Of a stretch of 64,000 bases of DNA, positions 1-7,854 are shown in pieces. Below the pieces are notes generated by a model, which did no database searches, was not told the origin of the DNA, and was given only the letters and a program-made list of their open reading frames with translations. The position numbers and the translations under genes were made by a program. Source of the stretch: Luteimicrobium sp049844995 (GTDB lineage: Bacteria; Actinomycetota; Actinomycetes; Actinomycetales; Cellulomonadaceae); contig NZ_JBNCMC010000001.1 of NCBI RefSeq assembly GCF_049844995.1, positions 558,001 through 622,000 of the forward strand, given 5' to 3'. Position 1 is the stretch's first letter; each line of letters starts with the position of its first letter.

Positions 1-155
1 CAAACCGCGTGACGCACGTCCCGGCCTGTCGAGTGCGCATCAGTGCCGCGGATTCCCTAGAGTTGGGCCGACGTCCGGCGGTCCCGGACGGGCCGCAGAG
101 CTGACGAGGGCCCGTTGGCCGCCGTCGGCGCAGTCCACACGATGAAGGGAATGGC
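1..155 (+). promoter_or_regulatory. Left edge of window and hup upstream region
   Basis: No gene is supported here. TAGAGT at 58-63 is a reasonable actinobacterial -10 hexamer for the following HU gene, leaving a leader of roughly 85 bases. No convincing -35 is visible. An AAGGGA ribosome-binding site lies at 144-149, six bases before the ATG. The end of an upstream gene could lie beyond the left edge. Confidence 0.35.
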
Positions 156-437
156 ATGTCGCTCAACAAGTCCGAGCTCGTCTCGGCCATCGCGGAGAAG
201 TCCGAGCTCACCAAGGCGCAGGCCGAGGACGCACTCAACGCCTTCCAGGAGGTGCTGATCGAGTCGCTCGGCAAGGGCGAGGCCGTCAAGCTCACGGGCC
301 TGCTCTCGGTCGAGCGCGTCGAGCGCGCCGCCCGCACCGGGCGCAACCCGCGCACCGGCGAGGAGATCGCCATCCCCGCCGGCTTCGGCGTGAAGCTCTC
401 GGCCGGCAGCCTGCTGAAGAAGGCCGTCTCCGCCTGA
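156..437 (+). CDS. hup: HU family nucleoid DNA-binding protein
   Basis: A 93-residue histone-like HU protein, the usual length of the short form; it lacks the Lys/Ala-rich C-terminal tail of the long mycobacterial and streptomycete HupB/HupS type. HU dimers bind and bend DNA without strong sequence preference and organise the nucleoid. Visible are the N-terminal helical dimer part (NKSELVSAIAEK) and the DNA-binding arm with GRNPRTGEEI at about residues 61-70, followed by the IPAGFGVKLSAG core. The ATG at 156 is preceded by AAGGGA at good spacing. The gene stands alone, followed at once by a strong terminator hairpin. Confidence 0.95.
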   Translation: MSLNKSELVSAIAEKSELTKAQAEDALNAFQEVLIESLGKGEAVKLTGLLSVERVERAARTGRNPRTGEEIAIPAGFGVKLSAGSLLKKAVSA

Positions 438-448
438 GACCCACCACT

Positions 449-480
449 CGAGGGGCCGCACGTCCGCGTGCGGCCCCTCG
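449..480 (+). terminator. Hairpin terminator after hup
   Basis: Perfect 14-bp inverted repeat CGAGGGGCCGCACG / CGTGCGGCCCCTCG (449-462 and 467-480) with a four-base loop TCCG, 11 bases after the HU stop codon. No long T-run follows, which is common in high-GC actinobacteria. It isolates hup from the crcB pair. Confidence 0.75.
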
Positions 481-539
481 CGTCGTCTCCGGCGGGCCGC
501 GCGGCCGCCGGTAGAGTGACGGCGCCCGAGGGGAGTGCC

Positions 540-1010
540 ATGCCCGACGTCCGACGCCGCCCCCACCACCTCGACCCGCTGCTGCTGCTCGTGGTCGCGC
601 TGGGCGGTGGGCTCGGGACCTGCGCGCGCTACGGGCTCACGAAGATCCTCCTGCCCGAGCACGGGCTGCCCGTCGCCACGCTCGCCGCCAACCTCGCGGG
701 CGCGTTCCTGCTCGGCGTCCTGCTCGAGCTCCTCGTCCGCGCGGGGCGCGAGACGCGCGGCCGCCGGCTGCTGCGGCTCGGCGTCGGCACCGGGTTCATG
801 GGCGGCTTCACCACCTTCTCCAGCCTCGCGCTCGAGGTCGAGCGCCTGCTGCAGGGCGGCCGGGTCGGGCTCGCGCTCGCGTACGGGCTGGGGAGCGTCG
901 TCGTCGGCTTCGCGGTCTGCCTCGCCGGCGTGGCACTCTCGGCGCGCCACCACCGGCGCCTCGTCGTGCTCCTGCCCCGCGACCCCGACGCCCCGGAGCC
1001 CTGGCCGTGA
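540..1010 (+). CDS. crcB: CrcB/Fluc family fluoride channel, first subunit
   Basis: A 156-residue CrcB protein with four hydrophobic segments. The family forms dual-topology dimeric channels that let fluoride leave the cytoplasm. Family hallmarks are GGGLGTCARYGL near the N-terminus, an asparagine in TLAANLAGAFLLG, and the GFMGGFTTFSSLALE signature. ATG 540 is chosen over an in-frame upstream start at 468 because 468 lies inside the hup terminator, whereas 540 has GAGGGGA just upstream and a -10-like TAGAGT at 512-517. The stop overlaps the next crcB by four bases. The adjacent pair suggests a heterodimer, as in other Gram-positives. No fluoride riboswitch was recognised upstream. Confidence 0.92.
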   Translation: MPDVRRRPHHLDPLLLLVVALGGGLGTCARYGLTKILLPEHGLPVATLAANLAGAFLLGVLLELLVRAGRETRGRRLLRLGVGTGFMGGFTTFSSLALEVERLLQGGRVGLALAYGLGSVVVGFAVCLAGVALSARHHRRLVVLLPRDPDAPEPWP

Positions 1011-1390
1011 GCGGGGCGCTCGCCTGGGTGCTGGTGTGCGTGCTGGGTGGCGTCGGCGCGGCGACCCGCTTCGTCGTCGACGGCGCGGTCAAGGGTCGCT
1101 GGACGCACGCCTTCCCCGTCGCGACGTTCCTCATCAACGTGAGCGGGTCGTTGGTGATCGGCGTGCTCGCGGGCGCGCTCGCGTACGGGCCGCTCGACGC
1201 CGACGGCTACCTGCTGCTCGCGACGGGCTTCTGCGGCGGGTACACCACGTTCTCGACGGCGATGGTCGAGACCGTCCGGCTCGTCCAGGCCGGCGAGGTG
1301 GGGCGGGCCGTCGGCAGCGGTCTCGGCACCCTCGTCGTGTGCGTCGGGGCCGCCGCGCTCGGCGTGGGGCTGGCGGCGCTGGTCTGGTGA
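1007..1390 (+). CDS. crcB: CrcB/Fluc family fluoride channel, second subunit
   Basis: A 127-residue CrcB paralogue starting with GTG inside the stop of the first subunit (GTGA overlap), hence translationally coupled. It carries the same landmarks: GGVGAATRFVVDG, FLINVSGSLVIGVLAG with the conserved Asn, and the GFCGGYTTFSTAMVE signature that contributes phenylalanine and threonine residues to the fluoride pore. Four membrane segments fill almost the whole length. The two subunits differ enough to suggest a fixed opposite orientation in a heterodimer rather than dual-topology homodimers. No regulator is adjacent. Confidence 0.92.
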   Translation: MSGALAWVLVCVLGGVGAATRFVVDGAVKGRWTHAFPVATFLINVSGSLVIGVLAGALAYGPLDADGYLLLATGFCGGYTTFSTAMVETVRLVQAGEVGRAVGSGLGTLVVCVGAAALGVGLAALVW

Positions 1391-1424
1391 GCGCCGGGTC
1401 CGCCCGGCCTGGTTGACTCGGGCC

Positions 1425-2390
1425 ATGAGAAGGGTGCTGGTGCTGGGCGGGACGGGCTGGCTCGGCCGCGAGATCGCCGCGCGGGCCGTGGCGGCCGGCG
1501 CCGAGGCCGTGTGCGTGGCGCGTGGACGCTCGGGTGCGGTGCCCGCCGGGGCGCGGCTGGTGGCGGCCGACCGGACCGGGCCCGGCGCCTACGACGCGCT
1601 CGAGGGGGAGTGGGACGAGGTCGTCGAGCTCTCGTACGCGCCGGGCCTCGTCGGGCCCGCGCTCGAGGCCCTCGCGGACCGCGCCCGCCACTGGACCCTC
1701 GTCTCGACGGTCTCGGTCTACCGCCGCCACGACGTGCCTGGCGCGGACGAGTCGGCCGACGTCGTCGAGCCCGACGGCCTCGCCGACTACGGGCAGGCCA
1801 AGGTCGCGGCCGAGCGGGCCACGGCCGCCGCGGTCGGCGACCGCCTGCTCGTGGTGCGCCCGGGGCTGATCGTGGGGCCCGGCGACCTGAGTGACCGCTT
1901 CGGGTACTGGCCGGCCCGCCTGAGCCGCGGGGGACGGGTGCTCGCGCCGGTGAACGCCGGCGGGCACGTGCAGGCGATCGACGTCGGCGACCTCGCGGGC
2001 TGGGTGGTCGAGGCCGGCTCGCGCGGGCTGACGGGGACCGTCGACGCGGTCGGCGAGGCGGTGCCGTGGGACGCGTTCCTCGCGGGCGTCGCGGCCGCCG
2101 TGGGTTTCGACGGCGAGCTCGTGCGGGCCGACGACGACTGGCTGGTCGCCCAGGACGTGGGCTACTGGGCGGGGCCGCGGTCGCTTCCCCTCTGGCTCCC
2201 GGCGTCCCAGGTGGCGCTCGCACAGCGCAGCGGCGCGGCGTTCCGTGCGGCCGGCGGGGTGGCCCGGCCCCTCGCGGAGACCGTCGTCCGCACGCTCGAC
2301 GACGAGCGGTCGCGCGGCGTCGACCGGCCGCGTCGCGCGGGGCTCGCCGCCGACGAGGAGGCCGGGCTGCTGCGCTCGCTCGGTCGCTGA
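1425..2390 (+). CDS. NAD-dependent epimerase/dehydratase family protein
   Basis: A Rossmann-fold short-chain dehydrogenase of the extended (epimerase) type, about 321 residues. The N-terminal nucleotide-binding motif is VLVLGGTGWLGREI. A serine-rich strand (LVSTVSVY) and the catalytic-type YGQAK (Tyr-x-x-x-Lys) occur near residues 120-130, and VRPGLIVGPGD is typical of the family. The substrate cannot be told; the C-terminal half resembles reductases acting on sugars or flavonoid-like compounds. ATG 1425 is chosen; an upstream in-frame TTG at 1413 has nothing to recommend it. It ends 23 bases before the convergent hydrolase gene. Confidence 0.85.
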   Translation: MRRVLVLGGTGWLGREIAARAVAAGAEAVCVARGRSGAVPAGARLVAADRTGPGAYDALEGEWDEVVELSYAPGLVGPALEALADRARHWTLVSTVSVYRRHDVPGADESADVVEPDGLADYGQAKVAAERATAAAVGDRLLVVRPGLIVGPGDLSDRFGYWPARLSRGGRVLAPVNAGGHVQAIDVGDLAGWVVEAGSRGLTGTVDAVGEAVPWDAFLAGVAAAVGFDGELVRADDDWLVAQDVGYWAGPRSLPLWLPASQVALAQRSGAAFRAAGGVARPLAETVVRTLDDERSRGVDRPRRAGLAADEEAGLLRSLGR

Positions 2391-2413
2391 CCCGCGCCCC
2401 GATCGGGGGAGCG

Positions 2414-3316
2414 TCAGCGGGCCTGCAGACGCTGCCTGACGAACAGGGCGGCCCGGTCGAGGGCGTCGCCCGCCTCGTCGAGCGCGTCCGTGTACGCCTG
2501 GAAGACGTGCGGCACGTCGGCCGTGACGTCGAGGACGACGTCCACGCCGGCGTCCCGGGCGCGGTCGGCGAGGCGGACGGCGTCGTCGAGCAGGAGCTCG
2601 TTGGTGCCGACCTGCAGCAGGATCGGCGGGAAGCCCGTGAGGTCGGCGAGGACCGCGGGCGCCGCGAGGGGCGTCGCCGCGTCCTGACCACCGAGGTAGA
2701 GGGCGCCCGTCCGCTCCATGCCCGCCTGCGTGAAGAAGGGGTCGACGCCCTCCTTCGTCGTCATGGACGCCCCGGAGCGCGTGTGGTCGAGGCCCGGCGA
2801 GAACGCGACGATCCCCACCGGGACGGGGAGCCCGGCGTCCCTGGCCGCCAGGGTGGTGGTGACCGCGAGGCCGCCGCCCGCGGAGTCGCCCGCGAGCACG
2901 ACCGAACCGGGCGAGACGCCATCGGCGAGCAGGGCTCGGTAGGCGGCGACGCCGTCCTCGATCGCGGCCGGGAACGGGTGCTCGGGCGCGAGGCGGTAGT
3001 CGAGCGAGATCGCGCGCACTCCCGTGCGCCGCACGAGCTGCGCCGTCAGGGGCATCGCGGTGTCGGGGGAGCCGAGCGCGAACGACCCGCCGTGGAAGTA
3101 GAGGATCGTCCCGGGTGCGGCGTCGCCCTCCGGCTCGACGACGACGGCGGGCCGGCCCGCGAGCGCCGCGGGCTCCCGGCGGACGTCGTCGGGGATGGCG
3201 AACGTGCCCATGAGGGCGGCGAACCCGGCCCGGAGCGCCTCGATCGACGCGGGGCCATCGGGGTGTGCGGACCGGTGGAGCGTCTCGTCGAGCGTCCGTC
3301 GTTGCTGCCTGCTCAT
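2414..3316 (-). CDS. Alpha/beta hydrolase, hormone-sensitive-lipase (HSL) type
   Basis: A 300-residue esterase/lipase. The HGG oxyanion motif (ILYFHGGSF) and the nucleophile elbow GDSAGGG define the HSL (family IV) group, which hydrolyses short- to medium-chain esters. The acid appears to be the Asp after the GTNELLLDD strand and the histidine lies in VPHVFQAY near the C-terminus. There is no signal peptide, so the enzyme is cytoplasmic. It diverges from a MarR regulator across a 68-base gap holding two identical 12-bp palindromes, so MarR control is likely. The natural ester is unknown. Confidence 0.88.
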   Translation of the reverse strand: MSRQQRRTLDETLHRSAHPDGPASIEALRAGFAALMGTFAIPDDVRREPAALAGRPAVVVEPEGDAAPGTILYFHGGSFALGSPDTAMPLTAQLVRRTGVRAISLDYRLAPEHPFPAAIEDGVAAYRALLADGVSPGSVVLAGDSAGGGLAVTTTLAARDAGLPVPVGIVAFSPGLDHTRSGASMTTKEGVDPFFTQAGMERTGALYLGGQDAATPLAAPAVLADLTGFPPILLQVGTNELLLDDAVRLADRARDAGVDVVLDVTADVPHVFQAYTDALDEAGDALDRAALFVRQRLQAR

Positions 3317-3352
3317 GGTGCCTCCTCAGCGATGTGGATGTCCTGGAAGTAG

Positions 3353-3391
3353 ATGCCGTGGCATGGAGATGTAGACTCTATGCCGTGGCAT
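3353..3391. promoter_or_regulatory. Twin palindromic operator between esterase and marR
   Basis: ATGCCGTGGCAT occurs twice, at 3353-3364 and 3380-3391, 27 bases apart start to start. Each is a near-perfect palindrome (ATGCC/GGCAT arms). The second copy overlaps the inferred GTG start of marR at 3385, and TAGACT at 3372-3377 is a plausible -10 lying between the boxes, seven bases before that start. Such an arrangement suits a MarR dimer repressing both its own gene and the divergent esterase. Assignment to this MarR is an inference from position. Confidence 0.65.
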
Positions 3392-3855
3392 CCATCCCGG
3401 CAAGAGGCTCCCGGCTTGCGCTCTTCGACGACCTCGTCCGCTGCGAGACGCGCCTCTACAACGCGGTCGGCGAGCGGCTGCGCGCGGAGCACGGCCTCAC
3501 GACGGCCCAGTACGAGCTGCTGCACCGGCTCGCCGACCGGCCCGCCTCACGTGTCGCCGATCTCGCCGCGTACTTCGCGGCCGGCGTCGGCGCCGTGAGC
3601 AAGATGGTGGACCGGTCCGAGGCGCGGGGCTGGGTGCGCCGGGTGCCGAACCCGGACGACCGGCGCTCGTCGCTGATCGAGCTCACGGCGAGCGGCGCCG
3701 TGCTCGTCACCGAGGCGCGGCGCACGTTCGACGCGCGCCTGGGCGAGCTGCTCGACGGCGTCCTCGCGCCCGACGACGTCGCCGCGGTGGCGTCCGTGCT
3801 GGCGCGGCTGAGAGGGTCGCTCGAGGGGGCGCGGGTGGGGCTTCCGGTCGGCTGA
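3385..3855 (+). CDS. MarR family transcriptional regulator
   Basis: A winged-helix regulator of 156 residues. The N-terminal helix RLYNAVGERLRAEHGLTTAQ leads into the DNA-binding region with AVSKMVDRSEARGWVRR (recognition helix) and a wing built around NPDDRRSSLIELT, the usual MarR DxRxxxxxLT pattern. GTG 3385 is the likely start: it is the first in-frame start after a -10-like TAGACT at 3372-3377, giving a leaderless transcript. Upstream in-frame codons from 3265 would run into the divergent esterase. It probably represses itself and the esterase through the twin palindromes; the inducing ligand is unknown. Confidence 0.88.
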   Translation: MASIPARGSRLALFDDLVRCETRLYNAVGERLRAEHGLTTAQYELLHRLADRPASRVADLAAYFAAGVGAVSKMVDRSEARGWVRRVPNPDDRRSSLIELTASGAVLVTEARRTFDARLGELLDGVLAPDDVAAVASVLARLRGSLEGARVGLPVG

Positions 3856-3865
3856 CCGGGCTGCG

Positions 3866-4330
3866 CTACGCCTCAGCGGAGGGGTGTGACCGGATCGGGG
3901 ACGGCATGTCCGGGCCGAGAAGCTGAGCGAGCAGCGCGCCGAGACGTGCCCGGTCGGCGTCGTCGAGCGCTGCGAGCGACGTCGCCAGCACGTCGTCGAC
4001 CTCCCGTTGCACGTCGACGCGCAGGCGCTCGCCCGTCGGCGTGATCCGGTGCCGGACGGCGCGACCCGGGCCGGTGACGCGCTCGACCAGCCCGCGCGCG
4101 ACCATGCGCGTGGCGAGGGTGCCCATCGACTGGTCGGTCTGGAACGTGAGCACCGCGAGGTCGTGCAGCGAGGCGTCCGGGTGGGCGTGCAGGTGCCGCA
4201 GCGCGTCCCACTGCGCGAGCGTGAGCCCGAGCGGTGCGAGCCGGGACTCGAGCGCGCGCTGGTGGCGCACCTGGAGGCGCTTGATCGCGAGCCCGAGCGT
4301 GCCGGCCGAGTACGCGGTGCGGTCTGCCAT
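3866..4330 (-). CDS. MarR family transcriptional regulator
   Basis: A second MarR protein, 154 residues, converging with the first (10 bases between stops). Visible are the dimerisation helix LAIKRLQVRHQRALESRL, the core GLTLAQWDALRHLHAHP, a helix-turn-helix with FQTDQSMGTLATRMVARGLVER, and a wing with GRAVRHRITPTGE. The ATG is preceded at six bases by TACGCT (minus strand, 4337-4342), suggesting a leaderless message. It is divergent from the next alpha/beta hydrolase, repeating the esterase-MarR layout just upstream, although the two hydrolases belong to different subfamilies. Confidence 0.88.
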   Translation of the reverse strand: MADRTAYSAGTLGLAIKRLQVRHQRALESRLAPLGLTLAQWDALRHLHAHPDASLHDLAVLTFQTDQSMGTLATRMVARGLVERVTGPGRAVRHRITPTGERLRVDVQREVDDVLATSLAALDDADRARLGALLAQLLGPDMPSPIRSHPSAEA

Positions 4331-4336
4331 GGAGGC

Positions 4337-4376
4337 AGCGTATCAGGTTGCTTATCTAAATATGCTGATCTAGCGT
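4337..4376. promoter_or_regulatory. Divergent promoters with palindrome between marR and hydrolase
   Basis: This AT-rich island in a GC-rich region holds an inverted repeat ATCAG (4342-4346) / CTGAT (4365-4369). A -10 for the hydrolase is TAGCGT at 4371-4376, seven bases before its ATG. A -10 for marR is TACGCT on the minus strand at 4337-4342, six bases before its ATG. The palindrome lies between the two -10 elements, a suitable MarR operator position. Confidence 0.55.
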
Positions 4377-4383
4377 CGACGCC

Positions 4384-5181
4384 ATGCTCATCGACACCAC
4401 GCCTATGACCCTGTCCGACGTCGGCGCCGGCGTGCCCGTCCTCCTCCTGCACGGCGGCGGCGGCCCCGCCTCGGTCGCCCCGTTCGCGCCCCGCCTGGCC
4501 GAGCGGCTCGGCGCACGGGTCCTTACCCCGACCCACCCCGGCTTCGCGGGCACCGAGCGGCCGGGTGGCGTCCGGACCGTCCCGCAGCTCGCCAGCCTGT
4601 ACGCACGGCTGCTCGACGAGCTCGGGCTCGACGACGTCACGGTCGTCGGGAACTCCATCGGCGGGTGGGTCGCGCAGGAGCTCGGGCTCCTCGGGTCGCC
4701 GCGCGTCGGACGGCTCGTGCTGGTCGACTCGGTCGGCGTGGACGTGCCCCGGCACCCCGTCGCCGACTTCTTCTCGCTCACCTTCCCGGAGCTCGCGCGG
4801 CTCAGCTACCACGACCCCGAGCGGTTCCGGATCGACCCCGACGCGCTCCCGGCCGAGGCGCGCGCCGTCCTCGCCGCGAACCGTTCCGCCCTCGCCGTCT
4901 ACGCGGGCGACGGCATGACGGACCCGACGCTGCTCCCGCGGCTCGGCGGGATCGCCGTCCCGACGCTCGTCGTCTGGGGCGAGGACGATCGCATCGCCGA
5001 CCCCGACTACGGCCAGGCGCTCGCCGAAGCGGTGCCGGGCGCGCGGTTCGAGCTGCTGCCGCGCACCGGCCACCTGCCTCAGCTCGAGACGCCCGACGAC
5101 CTGGCCGACGTCGTCGCCAGGTTCGCCCTCGCGGGGGGACCGGGTGCTACAGGTCGCCCTGCCGCTGCAGCCAGCGCATGA
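4384..5181 (+). CDS. Alpha/beta hydrolase
   Basis: A 265-residue alpha/beta-hydrolase of the epoxide hydrolase / C-C hydrolase group. The oxyanion region is LLLHGGGGPAS (residues about 21-31), the nucleophile elbow GNSIGG (about 90-95), the acid Asp in VVWGEDDRIAD and the histidine in RTGHLPQLE (about 225-233). No signal peptide is visible. The start is supported by the -10-like TAGCGT seven bases upstream. The C-terminal 35 bases overlap the end of the convergent 861-residue membrane protein gene, and the last residues (Gly/Ala/Pro-rich) may be non-conserved read-through. The substrate is unknown. Confidence 0.85.
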   Translation: MLIDTTPMTLSDVGAGVPVLLLHGGGGPASVAPFAPRLAERLGARVLTPTHPGFAGTERPGGVRTVPQLASLYARLLDELGLDDVTVVGNSIGGWVAQELGLLGSPRVGRLVLVDSVGVDVPRHPVADFFSLTFPELARLSYHDPERFRIDPDALPAEARAVLAANRSALAVYAGDGMTDPTLLPRLGGIAVPTLVVWGEDDRIADPDYGQALAEAVPGARFELLPRTGHLPQLETPDDLADVVARFALAGGPGATGRPAAAASA

Positions 5182-7732
5182 CGACCCAGCCGATCGGGAT
5201 CCGCGCCCAGTACGTCGCGACGCGGAACAGCACGACGACGGACGTCGCGATCGGCGCCGACACCCCCGCCGTCGTGAGCCCGAGGATCAGGGCGGCCTCG
5301 ATGGCGCCGATGCCGCCCGGCGTCGGGACGGCGGAGCCCGCCGCGTTGCCGACGAGGTAGATGACGGCGACGTCGACGAGGTTGAGGTCCTGCCCGAACG
5401 CAGCGAGCGCAGCGTCGAACGCGAGCACGTACCCCATCGACAGGAGCACGTTGCCGCCGACGCCGAGCGCGAGCCGGCTCGGCTGGCTCAGCATCTGCGA
5501 CAGGCGCGGCCAGACCTGGGACAGGGTCGGGCCGATGCGCTTGACGATCCACCGCCGCACCGCGGGCACCAGCAGGCTCGACGCGGCGAGCGCCGCGAGC
5601 CCGCCGATCGCGATCATCACCGTGGTGGAGGGGAGCGCGATCAGGCCGCCGCCGTTGGGGCTCGCGAGGGACAGCACGAGCAGGATCCCGACGGTCACCG
5701 CGAACTGGGTGAGCTGGACGAGGGCGACGGTCGCGAGCGCGAGCGACGTCGACACGCCCCGCCTGGTGAGCAGGCGCAGGTTGAGCGCGGCGGGGCCGAT
5801 GCCGGCGGGCGCGGCGAGCGCCACGAAGGAGCCGGCGATCTGCGTGAGGAACGTGCGCAGCCACGGCAGCTTGACCGGCGAGAACGCGATCAGGGTGAGC
5901 GCCGCCCCGATCCACGTCAGGATGCCCAGGGCGAACGTCGCGACGGCCCACCAGGGGTTCGCGTCGGCGATCGCGGACGTGATCTCGTCGGCGTTGATCG
6001 TCGTGATGATGACCGCGACCGCGACGATCGTCAGGGTGAGGGTGAGGATCGTCCGGACCGAGAACCGGGTGATGTTCTCCGGCTCGAGGTCGGCCTCGGG
6101 CATCCGGTCGACGATCTCCGCGCGCAGCTGCTTGAGGATCTCCTTGTCGCTGCGGACCTCCTCGCGGGTCGACGCCGGCAGCGCGATCGACTGGAGGATC
6201 GGCCCGACGGACTCGAGGTCGGCGGCGCTGAGCGCACGCGCCGCGGACTCGACGGCGCGGCGCGGCCCCACGGCGAGCGCCAGCAGCGCGAGCATCTGGG
6301 CCAGGTCGAGGCGCCTCGCGAGCTCGGGCGACGCCACCTCGCCGGACTCCCACCCCGTGAGCCACACGCGGGGGCTGCCGTCACCCCCCGGGCTGGCTCC
6401 CACCAGGACGACGTCGGACGTGAGAGCGCGGTGCGTCAGGCCGGCGTCGTGGGCGTACCGCAGCTCCGTCCAGGCGTCGTTCAGGACGGCGTCGTCGAGC
6501 AGGTCGTGGTCGACGTCGCGCAGCGACACGATCCCGTCGACGTGCTCCTGGACGAGGAGCATCGAGTCCGCGGACTCGGCGATGCCGAGCAGGCGCGGGG
6601 TCCTGACCCCGGCCGACGCCGCCGCGTAGCTCAGCAGCGCCGACCGCTCGGCCGCAGCGCGCAGCGAGATGGCCGCACGCGTCTCGAGCCCCCGCAGGCG
6701 CAGCGAGCGCCACAGCCGGGTGAGGAGGCCGACGACCTGGCGGTCGCCGTCGAGCACGACGACGTCCCGCCGCACGCCGTCCGAGGTGAACAGCGCGTAC
6801 ACGCGGTTGTCGCCGGCGCGCGTCAGCGCGACCGCCGCCGGGTCCCACGTCGCGACGATCGCCTCGGCAGGGTGCCGCAGGGACGGCGAGACGGACGGGT
6901 GCTCGCCGGTGCGCAGGTCGGCGACGTCGACCTCGCCGGTCACGTGGCCGTCCGCCACGCTCGCGACCTGCTGGCCGCTCAGGACCCCCTGGGCGTCGGC
7001 CACGTCGCGCACCCGCACCAGGTACGTGGGGGCGAAGCCCGCCTTCCGGACGCCGTCGACGAGGTCGGGCCCGTACGCACGCTCGCTGCGCACCCCCGAC
7101 AGGTAGCGGACGCCCTGGCCGGCCATGCGCCCGAGGAGCAGGACGATGACGGCGCCCGGCAGCGTGATCTGGGCCGTCACGAAGACGACGGACAGCGCCA
7201 CCCACAGCAGGTTCCACGACCACTTCACGGTGCGCCGTCGCGAGCGGGGGCCCGCGACGGTGAGCAGCGCCGCGATGCCCGCGACGTAGCCGGGCAGCAC
7301 GATGCCGTACGTGCTGCCGACCCAGACGCTCAGCCCGGACACCATGTCGTCCGAGCCCCAGGCGCGGATCGCGGCCGCCGCTGCCACGGCGAGGAGCAGA
7401 CCGGCGATCCCCGCGGCCAGCGACTCGAGCATCTGCCGGCCCAGGCGCCGGATCGCCAGCTCCGCGAGCACGGCGACCGGCACGAACACCGTGACCAGAC
7501 CCTCGAGCACCGCGACAGGCACCACGAGGATCCGGGCGAGCAGGCTCGAGAAGCCGTGCACGTCCTGCGCGACGCCCTCGGTCGTCCCGTGCGCGTACAC
7601 CGCGAGCAGCAGCACGACGACGATCCCCAGCGCCGACAGCACCACACCGACCGCGTCGCTCGGGTGACGCACGCGCATGGCGGGCGTGTCGACGACGCGC
7701 ACCACCTCGTCGTCGCGCGCGGGGCCGGGCAT
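5147..7732 (-). CDS. Membrane protein with LPG-synthase-type transmembrane region and kinase-like insert
   Basis: An 861-residue three-part protein. Residues about 25-215 form five or six membrane segments. Residues about 220-520 resemble an aminoglycoside-phosphotransferase/protein-kinase fold, with a hinge-like LLVQEHV and a catalytic-loop-like LTHRALTSDVVL. Residues about 535-855 form a second bundle of about eight segments typical of the lysylphosphatidylglycerol-synthase / flippase-like transmembrane family (PF03706-like). The kinase loop has Ala and Ser where active kinases have Asp and Lys, so the domain may be a pseudokinase or ligand-binding module. A role in envelope lipid or polymer translocation is inferred. 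Actinobacterial homologues of this layout are annotated only generically. Confidence 0.8.
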   Translation of the reverse strand: MPGPARDDEVVRVVDTPAMRVRHPSDAVGVVLSALGIVVVLLLAVYAHGTTEGVAQDVHGFSSLLARILVVPVAVLEGLVTVFVPVAVLAELAIRRLGRQMLESLAAGIAGLLLAVAAAAAIRAWGSDDMVSGLSVWVGSTYGIVLPGYVAGIAALLTVAGPRSRRRTVKWSWNLLWVALSVVFVTAQITLPGAVIVLLLGRMAGQGVRYLSGVRSERAYGPDLVDGVRKAGFAPTYLVRVRDVADAQGVLSGQQVASVADGHVTGEVDVADLRTGEHPSVSPSLRHPAEAIVATWDPAAVALTRAGDNRVYALFTSDGVRRDVVVLDGDRQVVGLLTRLWRSLRLRGLETRAAISLRAAAERSALLSYAAASAGVRTPRLLGIAESADSMLLVQEHVDGIVSLRDVDHDLLDDAVLNDAWTELRYAHDAGLTHRALTSDVVLVGASPGGDGSPRVWLTGWESGEVASPELARRLDLAQMLALLALAVGPRRAVESAARALSAADLESVGPILQSIALPASTREEVRSDKEILKQLRAEIVDRMPEADLEPENITRFSVRTILTLTLTIVAVAVIITTINADEITSAIADANPWWAVATFALGILTWIGAALTLIAFSPVKLPWLRTFLTQIAGSFVALAAPAGIGPAALNLRLLTRRGVSTSLALATVALVQLTQFAVTVGILLVLSLASPNGGGLIALPSTTVMIAIGGLAALAASSLLVPAVRRWIVKRIGPTLSQVWPRLSQMLSQPSRLALGVGGNVLLSMGYVLAFDAALAAFGQDLNLVDVAVIYLVGNAAGSAVPTPGGIGAIEAALILGLTTAGVSAPIATSVVVLFRVATYWARIPIGWVVMRWLQRQGDL

Positions 7733-7854
7733 GAGCCCGAGTCTAGGTCGCAGGTGTGTTCCCGCCCGGGACCGGCGCGGGCCGTGTCTCGCGCGGGTCC
7801 CGGGAGCGCGGCGTCGTCGGGCGAGCGGCCGCGGCCCTCGGTAGCGTGGCGGGC

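Noticed and set aside
468..539. Upstream start for the first crcB
   Set aside because: It lies in the hup terminator hairpin; ATG 540 has a ribosome site.
481..539. Fluoride riboswitch before crcB
   Set aside because: The conserved fluoride-aptamer sequence could not be recognised in the 59 bases.
5361..6629. 422-codon plus-strand frame opposite the membrane protein gene
   Set aside because: Ser/Arg/Ala-rich composition and complete overlap with a strongly supported gene mark it as a shadow.
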